Source of the DNA: Pseudomonas sp. GCEP-101
GTDB taxonomy: Bacteria > Pseudomonadota > Gammaproteobacteria > Pseudomonadales > Pseudomonadaceae
NCBI RefSeq assembly: GCF_025133575.1
Contig: NZ_CP104011.1
Span: 2,356,001-2,420,000 of the forward strand
Length of the DNA stretch: 64,000 nt
Direction of reading: 5' to 3'
Shown one piece after another: positions 17,863 through 26,098 of the stretch; position 1 is the stretch's first letter, and every line of letters starts with the position of its first letter. The notes beneath the pieces were generated by a model, which ran no database searches, was not told where the DNA came from, and saw only the letters and a list, made by a program, of their open reading frames with translations. The translations under genes were made by a program, and so were the position numbers.

Positions 17863-18729
17863 GTGACGACGATTTCCGTACGGGGGGCTGCCTGCCGCCA
17901 GGGTTCGCCGGTGAACGACGATGCCATCGGCTACACCGCGCAGGCGGCCTGGGTGCTCGATGGCGCGACCAGCCTCGGACGCGGCCTGGTGGGCGACGAC
18001 AGCGATGCGCGCTGGCTGGCGCAGAGCGCCAATGCGCACCTGCAGCGGTTGCTGGAGGAGCAGCCGCATCGGCCCACGGACGATCTGCTGGCGCAATTGC
18101 AGGCGGGCATTGCCTCTGATTTCCAGCGCGACTCCGGCGTGGCGGTGAGCCTGGATCTCAACCTGCCCACCGCGTGCCTGAGCCTGCTGCGCGTGCTGGG
18201 CGATGGTTCGCTGGAGCTGCTCAACCTGTGCGACACCTCCATCCACCTGGCCTGGGACGACGGCCGCGTGGAGAGCTTCGGCGATACGCCGCTGGAAGAG
18301 ATCGATCGCCAATCGGTGCAACGCCTGCTGGCGCTGCGCGAGGCGAACCCGGACTGGAGCCATGCGCAACTTTGGCAAGCCAGCCGCGAATGGGTCCGGC
18401 GCAACCGCGCACTGGCCAATACGCCGGAAGGCTACTGGTGCCTCGACCCGAGCGAACGCTGGATTCCCCATGTGCAGCGCCGGGTGCTCGACGCGGCGGG
18501 GCTGAGGGCCTTCATGCTGGTGAGCGATGGTTTCGACCGGCTGCTGGACTTCCGCCGCTACGACCTGGATGCGCTGTTCGCGGCCCTGCCCGAGCGCGGG
18601 GTGGAAGCATTGATCGACGAACTGCGCGCGCTGGAAGGCGCCGACGACCAGGCGCTGGCCTATCCGCGCCTGAAGATCCATGACGACGCGAGCGTGGTGT
18701 GGGGAGAGGTGAAGGTGGGCGTTGCGTAG
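17863..18729 (+). CDS. PP2C-like Ser/Thr protein phosphatase
   Basis: 288 residues with a PP2C-type core: NDDAIGY and WVLDGATSLG near the N-terminus (metal-binding Asp residues), a central LNLCDTSIHLAWDDG strand pair and FMLVSDGFDRLLDF, matching the SDG metal motif. GTG start at 17863 has AAGGAG eight bases upstream. Divergent from the propeller gene. The TAG stop (18727-18729) is the TAG of the following REP GTAGGAGCG. Target unknown. Confidence 0.75.
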   Translation: MTTISVRGAACRQGSPVNDDAIGYTAQAAWVLDGATSLGRGLVGDDSDARWLAQSANAHLQRLLEEQPHRPTDDLLAQLQAGIASDFQRDSGVAVSLDLNLPTACLSLLRVLGDGSLELLNLCDTSIHLAWDDGRVESFGDTPLEEIDRQSVQRLLALREANPDWSHAQLWQASREWVRRNRALANTPEGYWCLDPSERWIPHVQRRVLDAAGLRAFMLVSDGFDRLLDFRRYDLDALFAALPERGVEALIDELRALEGADDQALAYPRLKIHDDASVVWGEVKVGVA

Positions 18730-18796
18730 GAGCGGACTCCGTCCGCGATGGCATCCGGCGCGATGCCGGCCTATCGCGGACGGAGTTCGCTCCTAC
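18726..18796. repeat. REP family B pair
   Basis: GTAGGAGCGGACTCCGTCCG left arm and ATCGCGGACGGAGTTCGCTC right arm; overlaps the stop codon of the PP2C gene. First member of a duplicated block (see 18726-19342). Confidence 0.9.
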
Positions 18797-18828
18797 GCCC
18801 CTGAAACACCGGAGCGGGCTGCTCCACT

Positions 18829-18976
<148 letters not shown>

Positions 18977-18977
<1 letters not shown>

Positions 18978-19029
18978 GGTATCTACTGGGCGTCAGAACC
19001 TGTGCCACCACGTTGCGACGGTCGCCGTA
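18977..19029 (-). pseudogene. Duplicated fragment of the fiuA 3' end
   Basis: Repeats the last about 50 bases of fiuA (GTCAGAAC..CACCACGTTGCGACGGTCGC, encoding YGDRRNVVA on the minus strand) with an about 11-base deletion near the stop. Lies next to REP B and C copies that match those beside the true fiuA end. Confidence 0.85.
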
Positions 19030-19036
19030 GGAGGAG

Positions 19037-19111
19037 CGTAGGGCGCATAACCTGGAACAGGTTATCCGCCGTTGTGTTGGCGGATAACGCTGGCGCGTTA
19101 TGCGCCCTACG
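19037..19111. repeat. Family E repeat
   Basis: CGTAGGGCGCATAACC ... GTTATCCGCC ... GGCGGATAAC ... TTATGCGCCCTACG, nested inverted repeats of about 75 bases. Related copies at 47545-47621 and 49959-50038. It sits between the two copies of the REP-fiuA block. Confidence 0.8.
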
Positions 19112-19131
19112 AGCTGAGCGGCGGCCATTGT

Positions 19132-19202
19132 GTAGGAGCGGACTTCGTCCGCGATGGTATCCGGCGCGAGGCGGGCCAATCGCGGACAGAGTCCGCTCCT
19201 AC
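19132..19202. repeat. REP family B pair
   Basis: Second copy of the REP B pair at 18726; flanked downstream by the same spacer (CCTGAAACAnCGGAGCGG). Confidence 0.9.
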
Positions 19203-19232
19203 GCTCCTGAAACAACGGAGCGGCTTGCTCCT

Positions 19233-19278
19233 GTAGGAGCGGGCCATGCCCGCGACCGCGCGCATGGCGCGCTCCTAC
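19233..19278. repeat. REP family C
   Basis: GTAGGAGCGGGCCATGCCCG left and GGCGCGCTCCTAC right; ends 16 bases from the fiuA stop. Confidence 0.9.
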
Positions 19279-19294
19279 AGGTAGCTGCTGGCCG

Positions 19295-21703
19295 TCAGAA
19301 CTTGTAGTTGACGCTCGCCACCACGTTGCGACGGTCGCCGTAGTAGCAGTAGAAGCCGTCGCAGGTGGAGATGTATTCCTTGTCGAATACGTTGTTCGCA
19401 TTGAGCGCGACGTTCAGGCCGTCGAGGCTGTTGTCCAGGCGGCCGAGGTCGTAGTGCACCGCGGCGTCGTAGAGGGTGTAGGAACCGGTGTCGCCGTCGG
19501 ACTTGTCGCGAACGTAGCCCATGCTACCGATGGCGATGTTGTGGGTCTCGCCGACGTAGCGGGTACCGAAGCCCAGGCCGAAGCCGTCGAGCAGGCCGTC
19601 GTGCCAGGTGTAGTCGGCCCACAGCGAGGCCTGGTTCTCCGGCGTGAGCGGCAGCGGACGGTTCTTGTCCAGCGGGTTGGCGACCTTGGTCATCTTGCTG
19701 TTGGCGTAGGTGTAGGCGGCGGTCACCTTGAGGTTCTCGGTGACGTTGCCCACCGCTTCCAGCTCGAAGCCGCGCACCTGCGCCTCGCCTACCGGGCGGC
19801 TGATGAAGTCGCTGCCGGTGAGGACGATGTTCTTGCGGGTCAGGTCGTAGACCGCGGCGCTGAGCATCAGGTCGGTGCCCACCGGCTGGTACTTCACGCC
19901 CAGCTCATATTGCTTGCCGGTGCTCGGCTCGAAGGCCGCGCCGTTGGTGCCGCCGGCCTCGGTCTGGAATGACTCGGCGTAGGACACATAGGGCGCCACG
20001 CCATTCTCGAACACATAGCTGAGCGCCGCGTTGCCGCTGAACTGGCTGTCGCGGCGGGTATCGGTGGCGCCGCCGGCGTTGTAGAACTTCGAGCCGGTGT
20101 GCGCCCAGTCCTGGCGGCCGCCGAGGGTCAGGCGCCAGTTGTCGAGGGCGATCTGGTCCTGGGCGTAGAGGCCGGTGTCGCGCATCTTCTGGTTGTAGTC
20201 GTTGTACGCGGTGTAGACGACGTTGCTGAAGTCCTGGCCGTAGATCGGCTTGCTGATGTTGCTGGTCGGCGCGGTGCCGTACAGCCATTGGTAGTTGGTA
20301 TTGGCGCGCTGGTGATCCAGGCCCAGCAGCAGGGTGTGCTGCAGCGGACCGGTGGCGAAATCGGCCTGCAGGTTGTTGTCGATGGCGAACTGGCTGATGT
20401 CCTCGTTCACCACGTTGGCGCCACGGGCCAGGGTGCCGTCGTCGCTGACCGAGGTGGCGGTGCCGCCGGCGGTGATGCCCTGGAACGACAGGTCGCTCTT
20501 GGTGTAGCGCAGGTTCTGACGGAATTGCCAGACGTCGTTGATGCGGTGCTCGAAGGCATAACCCAGGGCGTAGTAGGTCTTGTCGTAGAACTCCCAGTCC
20601 GGGTCGCCGAGGTTCTTGTGGTAGCGCACCTCGCCCGCCGGGGTGGACAGCTTGGTGCCCTGCAGCGGCAGGAACTGGCTGGTGATGCCGGTATCGTCGC
20701 GGTTGAACTGCGAGAGGAAGGTCAGCTTGGTGTCGTCGTCGACGTTCCAGGTCAGGCTCGGCGCGATGTTGTAGCGCTTGTTGTCGACGTGTTCGACCTG
20801 GGTGTTGCTGTCGCGCACCACGCCGCTGACGCGGTACAGCAGGTTGCCGGCGTCGTCGACCTTGCCGGTGCTGTCGAAGGCGATCTGCTTGTGCTCGTAG
20901 CTGCCGACCTGCAACTGCACTTCATGGCTGCTCTGCGCTTCCGGGCGGCGACTGGTCATGTCCAGCAGGCCGCCGGGCGGGGTCTGGCCGTAAAGCGAGG
21001 AGGCCGGGCCGCGCAGCAGGGCGACGCGCTCCAGGTCCCAGGTTTCCAGCTTGGGCATCACGTAGGCGCCCTTTGGCAGCGGCAGGCCGTCGAGGAACTG
21101 GGTCGGTTCGAAGCCGCGTACCTTGAGCCACTCGGCACGGGTGTCGTTGCCGTAGCTGCTGGCGATCACACCGGGCATGTAGCGCACCGCGTCGTCCAGG
21201 CTCTGCACGTTGCGGTCCTGCATCTGCTCGCGGGTGGCGACGGAGATGGAACGCGGCGCTTCCAGCAGCGGGGTGTCGGTCTTGGTGCCGGCGCGGGTGC
21301 GGGTGGCCAGGTAGCCCACCGCCGGGCCGTCCGGGTCTTCCTGGGTGGCGCTGATGGTGGTGGCGGACATCGACAGGGTGTCGCTCGGTGCCGGGCGCAG
21401 GCTGAAGCTGCCCGATGCGTTTTCCACCAGTTCCAGCCCGCTGCCCTGCAGTGCCTGGCGCAGCGCGCCGGCGCCGTCGAAGCGGCCTTGCACGGCGTGT
21501 GCGTTGCGGCCCTGGGCCAGCGCCGGATCCAGGCTCAGCGTCATGCCGGCTTCGGCGGCAATGCGGTTGAGCGTACCGGCCAACGGGCCGGCGGGCAGTT
21601 GGTAGTCACGCACGGTTTCGGCGGCGATGGCCGACGAGGTGGCCAGCAGGATCGCGATGGCCAGCAGGCAGGGGCGGAGGGACAGTTCGAACGGGCGGCG
21701 CAT
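19295..21703 (-). CDS. fiuA: TonB-dependent ferrichrome receptor/transducer FiuA
   Basis: 802 residues, the length I recall for P. aeruginosa FiuA. Signal peptide to about residue 27, then an STN signalling domain (28-105, YQLPAGPLAGTLNRIAAEAGMTLS), a plug (MQDRNVQSLDDAVRYMPGV; RGPASSLYGQTPPGGLLDMTSRRP) and a 22-strand barrel ending in the usual aromatic residue (NYKF). The STN domain marks it as a signalling receptor that talks to FiuR. Order fiuI-fiuR-fiuA and neighbours match PA0470-PA0472. Ferrichrome specificity is inferred from synteny, not from ligand residues. Confidence 0.88.
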   Translation of the reverse strand: MRRPFELSLRPCLLAIAILLATSSAIAAETVRDYQLPAGPLAGTLNRIAAEAGMTLSLDPALAQGRNAHAVQGRFDGAGALRQALQGSGLELVENASGSFSLRPAPSDTLSMSATTISATQEDPDGPAVGYLATRTRAGTKTDTPLLEAPRSISVATREQMQDRNVQSLDDAVRYMPGVIASSYGNDTRAEWLKVRGFEPTQFLDGLPLPKGAYVMPKLETWDLERVALLRGPASSLYGQTPPGGLLDMTSRRPEAQSSHEVQLQVGSYEHKQIAFDSTGKVDDAGNLLYRVSGVVRDSNTQVEHVDNKRYNIAPSLTWNVDDDTKLTFLSQFNRDDTGITSQFLPLQGTKLSTPAGEVRYHKNLGDPDWEFYDKTYYALGYAFEHRINDVWQFRQNLRYTKSDLSFQGITAGGTATSVSDDGTLARGANVVNEDISQFAIDNNLQADFATGPLQHTLLLGLDHQRANTNYQWLYGTAPTSNISKPIYGQDFSNVVYTAYNDYNQKMRDTGLYAQDQIALDNWRLTLGGRQDWAHTGSKFYNAGGATDTRRDSQFSGNAALSYVFENGVAPYVSYAESFQTEAGGTNGAAFEPSTGKQYELGVKYQPVGTDLMLSAAVYDLTRKNIVLTGSDFISRPVGEAQVRGFELEAVGNVTENLKVTAAYTYANSKMTKVANPLDKNRPLPLTPENQASLWADYTWHDGLLDGFGLGFGTRYVGETHNIAIGSMGYVRDKSDGDTGSYTLYDAAVHYDLGRLDNSLDGLNVALNANNVFDKEYISTCDGFYCYYGDRRNVVASVNYKF

Positions 21704-21810
21704 TGAAAACGACTCCTACGGTTCTCGATGCCTCCTTGCCGAACGAGAATGGAAAAGTGATAGGGCAGGGGTGAAAAAATTTTTGAGCCTGCATCAGGGG
21801 CCGGCGTGTC

Positions 21811-21881
21811 GTAGGAGCGGACTCCGTCCGCGATAGGCCCGCATCGCGCCGGATACCATCGCGGACGAAGTCCGCTCCTAC
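21811..21881. repeat. REP family B pair
   Basis: GTAGGAGCGGACTCCGTCCG left, ATCGCGGACGAAGTCCGCTC right, between fiuR and fiuA. Confidence 0.9.
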
Positions 21882-21894
21882 GGGGTATCTGGTT

Positions 21895-22857
21895 TCAGCC
21901 GCGCGGCACCACGCGGGACCACCACCGCCCGTGCTTCTCGATGCGCACCGGCAGTGTGGGTTCCAGTGCGCCGAGCGCCAGGTCGATGTTCGTCAGCGGG
22001 AAGCTGCCGGTGATGCGCAGGTCCGCCAGTGCCGGGTCCAGCGTCAGGTAGCCGGAGCTGTAGCGCGCCAGTTGGTCGATCAGGTCGGCCAGGCGCACGT
22101 TGTCCACCACCAGCATGCCGCGGGTCCAGGCATCGGCGCCGGCGCGGTTGGGCGCCACCGCGTCGAAGCCGTCGGCGCGCATGCGCACCTGCTGGCCCTG
22201 CGGGATCACGCGTTCGTCCGCCAGCTGCGCGGGCCGCGCGGCCACGGCGGATTGCAGGACACTCAGCCGCGTGCCATCGCCGTCGTCGCGCTCCACCAAA
22301 AAGCGCGTGCCGAGGGCGCGCAGCCGCCCGTCGTCGGTTTCGACGAGGAACGGTCGGCTGTCGCCATGGGCGGTCTCCACCAGGATTTCGCCGCTGAGCA
22401 GGACGATGCGCCGTTGCGTGGCGTCGAAGCGCACGTCGACGGCGGTGCGACTGTCCAGCTTCAACAATGTGTTGTCCGGCAGGCGCAGCTCGCGTTGCTC
22501 GCCGGTGGCGGTGACGAGGTCGGCGAAGGCATAGCGCACCGGCAGGTAGCGGTTGCCGATACCCAGCGCCAGCGCGCCGACCAGGAGCAGGCTCAAGCCG
22601 GTGCCGGCCAGGCGCCGGACCTTGCGCCGCGACTCGCCCGGCGAGCGCAACAGGGCGTTGCGCGCGGCCTTGGGCGCGGCGCCGGCGAGGCGGCGGTCGA
22701 GCATGCCCAGCTGGCTCCAGGCGCGGGCGTGTTCACTGTGCGCCGCGTGCCAGCGGGCGAACGCGGCTTCGTCATCCGGGCGCGATTCGCCCGAGCCCAG
22801 GCGCAGTTGCCAGCCGATCGCCTCGTCCAGCACCCGCAGGGAAACCGGCCCTTTCAC
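21895..22857 (-). CDS. fiuR: FecR-type anti-sigma factor FiuR
   Basis: 320 residues: cytosolic anti-sigma domain with the DEAFARWHAAHSEHARAWSQL signature (about 30-50), one TM helix (GLSLLLVGALALGIGNRYL), and a periplasmic FecR domain (VTATGEQRELRLPDNTLLKLDSRTAV; LSGEILVETAHG) with a C-terminal STN-contacting part. GTG start at 22857 overlaps the fiuI stop as GTGA, so the two are translationally coupled. Relays receptor occupancy to FiuI. Confidence 0.9.
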   Translation of the reverse strand: MKGPVSLRVLDEAIGWQLRLGSGESRPDDEAAFARWHAAHSEHARAWSQLGMLDRRLAGAAPKAARNALLRSPGESRRKVRRLAGTGLSLLLVGALALGIGNRYLPVRYAFADLVTATGEQRELRLPDNTLLKLDSRTAVDVRFDATQRRIVLLSGEILVETAHGDSRPFLVETDDGRLRALGTRFLVERDDGDGTRLSVLQSAVAARPAQLADERVIPQGQQVRMRADGFDAVAPNRAGADAWTRGMLVVDNVRLADLIDQLARYSSGYLTLDPALADLRITGSFPLTNIDLALGALEPTLPVRIEKHGRWWSRVVPRG

Positions 22858-23372
22858 GTCGGCTCGCCGTACAGCGCGATGTAGCACTGGCGCAGGCCCT
22901 GGGCGATGTACTGGCGCACGCGCGACACGGAAACGCCCAGTTGCTCGGCGATTTCGGCGTGCCCCAGGCCGTCGAGGCGATTGAGCAGGAAGGCGCTGCG
23001 CGCGCGGGTGGACAACGTGCCCAGCAGGCGGTCGATCTCGCGCAGGTCGGCCAGGATCAGGCAGTGCTCCTCGGCGGAGGGTTGCACGGCTTCGGGCAGG
23101 CATTTCAGCGCGTCGAGGTAGGCCTGCTCCAGCGCCACGCGGCGCCAGTGGTCCACCAGGATGCCCTTGGCGACCGTCACCAGGAAGGCACGCGGTTCGC
23201 GCAGGGAGGGCAGCTCGCGGCGGCCGAGCACCCGGACGAAGGTGTCCTGGCTGAGGTCTTCGGCGCGCTGCGGACACCCCAGGCTGCGGTTCAGCCAGGC
23301 AGTCAGCCAGTCGCGGTGATCGCGATACAAAGCGCCAACGAGTTCGCCGCTACCCATCTGGATGGCCGACAC
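22854..23372 (-). CDS. fiuI: ECF sigma factor FiuI (FecI family)
   Basis: 172 residues from the GTG at 23372. Region 2 (LYRDHRDWLTAWLNRSLGCPQRAEDLSQDTFVRVL) and region 4 with helix-turn-helix (LDGLGHAEIAEQLGVSVSRVRQYIAQGL) are typical of FecI-type iron sigma factors. The start is uncertain: the frame extends to a TTG at 23393 and an ATG lies at 23357; GTG 23372 has GGGGGAG four bases upstream. A Fur box lies 40-60 bases upstream. Confidence 0.88.
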   Translation of the reverse strand: MSAIQMGSGELVGALYRDHRDWLTAWLNRSLGCPQRAEDLSQDTFVRVLGRRELPSLREPRAFLVTVAKGILVDHWRRVALEQAYLDALKCLPEAVQPSAEEHCLILADLREIDRLLGTLSTRARSAFLLNRLDGLGHAEIAEQLGVSVSRVRQYIAQGLRQCYIALYGEPT

Positions 23373-23413
23373 GCTACTCCCCCAATGACCCAAATGGGAT
23401 CAAGTTCAAAAAC

Positions 23414-23434
23414 GATAACTATTCGCAAATGATC
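23414..23434. promoter_or_regulatory. Fur box upstream of fiuI
   Basis: GATAACTATTCGCAAATGA fits the Pseudomonas Fur consensus of GATAAT-type hexamers (GATAAtgATTCgCAttATC) at most positions. Its position just before fiuI fits iron repression of the sigma factor. Confidence 0.6.
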
Positions 23435-23542
23435 GCAAAGTGCAGTCACGCGCGCAATCGGCACCCGTCGGCTTGACCGCCGGTCGCCGGGTTTTCGCGG
23501 CCGTTCTACACTCGAGCGACCTGTTTCGCGGAAAACCTCGCC

Positions 23543-24295
23543 ATGTCCGACCCCGTGCTGATCATCGGTTCCTTCCTTTCGCCCTACGTGCGCAAGGCGC
23601 TGGTGCTGCTGGAAATGAAGGGCGTGGACTACCGCGTCGACTCCGTCGTGCCGTTCTTCGGCAACGAGGCGTTCGAACGCCTGAGCCCCCTGCGCCAGGT
23701 GCCGGTGCTGGTGGACGGCGAACTGGTGCTCAACGACTCCTCGGTGATCTGCCAGTACCTGGAGGAACGTTATCCACAGCCCGCGTTGTACCCTGCGGAC
23801 ATCGCCGAGCGTGCCCGTGCGCGCTGGATCGAGGAGTTCGCCGACAGCCGCATGGGCCAGGTGGTGATCTGGCAATTGTTCGATCAGCTGGTGATCGGCC
23901 GCGGCGTCTGGGGTCGCGAGCCGGACGCGGCGCTGCTGGAGAAGACCTACCAGCACGACCTGCCGGCGGTGTTCGAGTACCTGGAGGCGCAGTTACCGGC
24001 CAGCGGCTGGTTGTTCGGCGAGCTGTCCATTGCCGACATCAGCGTCGCCTGTTTCATGCGCAATGCGCAGTTCGCCCGCTACCCGCTGGACACCCAGCGC
24101 TGGCCGAAACTGGCAGCGATGCTGGAAAGCGCCTTCGCCTTGCCAGCCTTCCAGAAGCTGCATCGATTCGAGCTGGCCATCGCCCGCGCGCCCATCCTTC
24201 AGCAGCGCGAGGCGCTGATTGCCGCGGGCGCCCCGGTCAGCGACGTCAGCCTGATGCGCGAACAGCCGGTGCGCGGGCCGATGAGCCGCAGCTGA
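23543..24295 (+). CDS. Glutathione S-transferase family protein (SspA-like)
   Basis: 250 residues. N-terminal thioredoxin-like domain with SPYVRKALVLLEMKGVDY, RQVPVLVDGELVLNDSSVICQYLEERYP (cis-Pro and glutathione-binding Asp-Ser), then a helical GST C-terminal domain (SIADISVACFM). About 40 residues longer at the C-terminus than a minimal GST. Neighbour of fiuI also in PAO1 by memory. Substrate unknown; only two bases separate its stop from the convergent LysR stop. Confidence 0.85.
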   Translation: MSDPVLIIGSFLSPYVRKALVLLEMKGVDYRVDSVVPFFGNEAFERLSPLRQVPVLVDGELVLNDSSVICQYLEERYPQPALYPADIAERARARWIEEFADSRMGQVVIWQLFDQLVIGRGVWGREPDAALLEKTYQHDLPAVFEYLEAQLPASGWLFGELSIADISVACFMRNAQFARYPLDTQRWPKLAAMLESAFALPAFQKLHRFELAIARAPILQQREALIAAGAPVSDVSLMREQPVRGPMSRS

Positions 24296-25171
24296 TCAGG
24301 CCTCCTGCAAAAAGCGCCAGAGCCGCTGCGCCACCGGGCCGTGGGCACGGTCGCGCAGGCGCGCGGCGACCCATTCCTCGCGGCGGCCAGGCAACTGCGG
24401 GCCGCTGAGGTCCTGCAGACGGCCGGCGGCCAATTCTTCTTCGATCAGGTGGCGCGGCAGGTGGCCCCAGGCCAGGCCATGCAGCACCAGTTCCTTCTTC
24501 ATGGCCTGGTCCGGCACCGTGCATTGCGGGGCGCCGTCGAGGGTGAAGTAGTCCACCGGCGGCGAATGCCGGGCGCTGTCGCGCATGACGCACTGGGTGA
24601 GCGCGCGCAGTTGCGCAGGGCCGATGTCCCGCCTGCCCGCCAGCAGGGTCGGGGCGATCACCGGGAGGAAGTCCACGCTGCCCATGTCCAGCCATTCCAG
24701 TCGCGGGTCGGCCTTGTCCACGCGGTGCAGGATCAGCTCGACGTCGCCATCGAGCAGCCGTTCCAGCGGCCCGCTGACGCTTTCGAAATACAGCTGCAGG
24801 CGGGTGTGCGGCTGCGTGGCAAAGAAGCGCGCGAGTTTTTCCAGCAGGGCGGGGCGCGGGCAGAAGTCGCCGAGCACGACGCGCAATGTGCTCTCCTCGC
24901 CGGCGGCCAGGTGCGCGGCGTGGTCGCGCAGATGCCCCAGTTCGCGCAGCAGGCCCTGGGCGCGGCGGTGGAAGGATTCGCCAGCGGCAGTCAGGGCGAC
25001 GCGGTAGCCGCTGCGGTCCAGCAGCTCGAAGCCGAGCTGCCGCTCCAGCCGGGCGATAGCGGCGAACACCGCTGGGTGCGAGCGGTGCAGACGCTGGGCG
25101 GCGGCCTGGAAGCCGCCGGATTCGACCACGGCGTCGAAGCACTGCAGGTCGTGCAGGGTGAAATCATGCAT
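24296..25171 (-). CDS. LysR-family transcriptional regulator next to pcaD-like gene
   Basis: 291 residues: N-terminal HTH (LHDLQCFDAVVESGGFQAAAQRLHRSHPAVFAAIARLERQLG) and a C-terminal effector domain. ATG 25171 chosen because the preceding 32 codons have no HTH character and run through the divergent promoter. Divergently placed 94 bases from the lactonase gene, so it may control it. The effector is unknown. Confidence 0.88.
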   Translation of the reverse strand: MHDFTLHDLQCFDAVVESGGFQAAAQRLHRSHPAVFAAIARLERQLGFELLDRSGYRVALTAAGESFHRRAQGLLRELGHLRDHAAHLAAGEESTLRVVLGDFCPRPALLEKLARFFATQPHTRLQLYFESVSGPLERLLDGDVELILHRVDKADPRLEWLDMGSVDFLPVIAPTLLAGRRDIGPAQLRALTQCVMRDSARHSPPVDYFTLDGAPQCTVPDQAMKKELVLHGLAWGHLPRHLIEEELAAGRLQDLSGPQLPGRREEWVAARLRDRAHGPVAQRLWRFLQEA

Positions 25172-25265
25172 GTCAGCGTTCCTGACAGAGATCGTCCATT
25201 CTTTGTAATTTCTCTGAAGCGGCGCCGCAACTAGCCTCGCGTCATTCCCCTGAGGAGAGGCCGCC

Positions 25266-26063
25266 ATGAGCCCACTGCGCTATCTGACCACCCGCGACAA
25301 CGCCCGCATCGCCTACCGATTGGACGGCCCCGCCGACGGGCCGCTGCTGGTGCTGTCCAACTCCATCGGCACCGACCTGCACATGTGGGACGGGCAGGTC
25401 GCCGCGTTCGGCGAGCATTTCCGCGTGCTGCGCTACGACGCGCGCGGGCACGGCGCCTCCAGCGTTCCCTCCGGTCGCTATCCGCTGGCGCGCCTGGCGG
25501 AGGACGTGATCGAGCTGCTGGATGCGCTCGGCGTGCAGCGCGCGCATTTCCTCGGGCTTTCCCTCGGCGGCTTCGTCGGCCAGTGGCTGGCGCTGAACGC
25601 ACCGCAACGCATCGAACGCCTGGTACTGGCGAACACGTCCGCCTGGCTCGGGCCGCAGGAACAGTGGGATGCGCGCATCGCCGAGGTGCTGGCGGCGGAG
25701 GATATGCAGGGCACGGCGCAGACCTTCCTCGCCAACTGGTTCCCGGCGGCCTGGCTGCAGGCGCGGCGGCCGGAGGTGGAACCCTTCCGCGCCACGCTGC
25801 TGGCGACCAACCGGCACGGGCTGGCCGGTTCGTTTGCCGCCGTGCAGGAGACCGACCTGCGCACCGCGCTGCGCGACGTCCGCCTGCCTACGCTGGTGAT
25901 TGCCGGGCAGTTCGATACGGTGACCGCCGCCAGTCACAGCGAGCTGATCGCCCAGGCCATCCCCGGCGCGCGCCTGCTCACGCTGCCGGCGGTGCACCTG
26001 TCGAACATCGAGTTTCCCCGCGAATTCGAAGGCGCGGTGCTGGATTTCCTGCTGGCGCCCTGA
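25266..26063 (+). CDS. pcaD: 3-oxoadipate enol-lactonase (PcaD-like alpha/beta hydrolase)
   Basis: 265 residues. SNSIGTDLHMWD (31-42) is the oxyanion-hole segment characteristic of PcaD, with nucleophile Ser99 in GLSLGG, acid in AGQFDTVT and His in AVHLSNIEFP. Would hydrolyse 3-oxoadipate enol-lactone to 3-oxoadipate. No other pca gene is in the window, so the assignment rests on sequence alone; a related lactonase activity is possible. GAGGAG lies upstream of the ATG. Confidence 0.75.
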   Translation: MSPLRYLTTRDNARIAYRLDGPADGPLLVLSNSIGTDLHMWDGQVAAFGEHFRVLRYDARGHGASSVPSGRYPLARLAEDVIELLDALGVQRAHFLGLSLGGFVGQWLALNAPQRIERLVLANTSAWLGPQEQWDARIAEVLAAEDMQGTAQTFLANWFPAAWLQARRPEVEPFRATLLATNRHGLAGSFAAVQETDLRTALRDVRLPTLVIAGQFDTVTAASHSELIAQAIPGARLLTLPAVHLSNIEFPREFEGAVLDFLLAP

Positions 26064-26070
26064 ATGAACA

Positions 26071-26090
26071 AGGCCGCCCGGGGGCGGCCT
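26071..26090. terminator. Convergent-gene hairpin
   Basis: AGGCCGCC-CGGG-GGCGGCCT between pcaD and the NCS1 permease. Only a weak T-run (TTGTT on the minus strand), so best read as the permease terminator, possibly bidirectional. Confidence 0.6.
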
Positions 26091-26098
26091 CGTGGGGC

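Noticed and set aside
16831..18681. 616-codon minus-strand frame including the beta-propeller protein
   Set aside because: The part upstream of 17781 is antisense to the PP2C gene; the signal peptide at 17781 marks the real start.
23440..24408. 322-codon frame overlapping the GST gene
   Set aside because: Shifted frame of the GST gene with arginine/proline-rich shadow composition; the GST frame has intact motifs.
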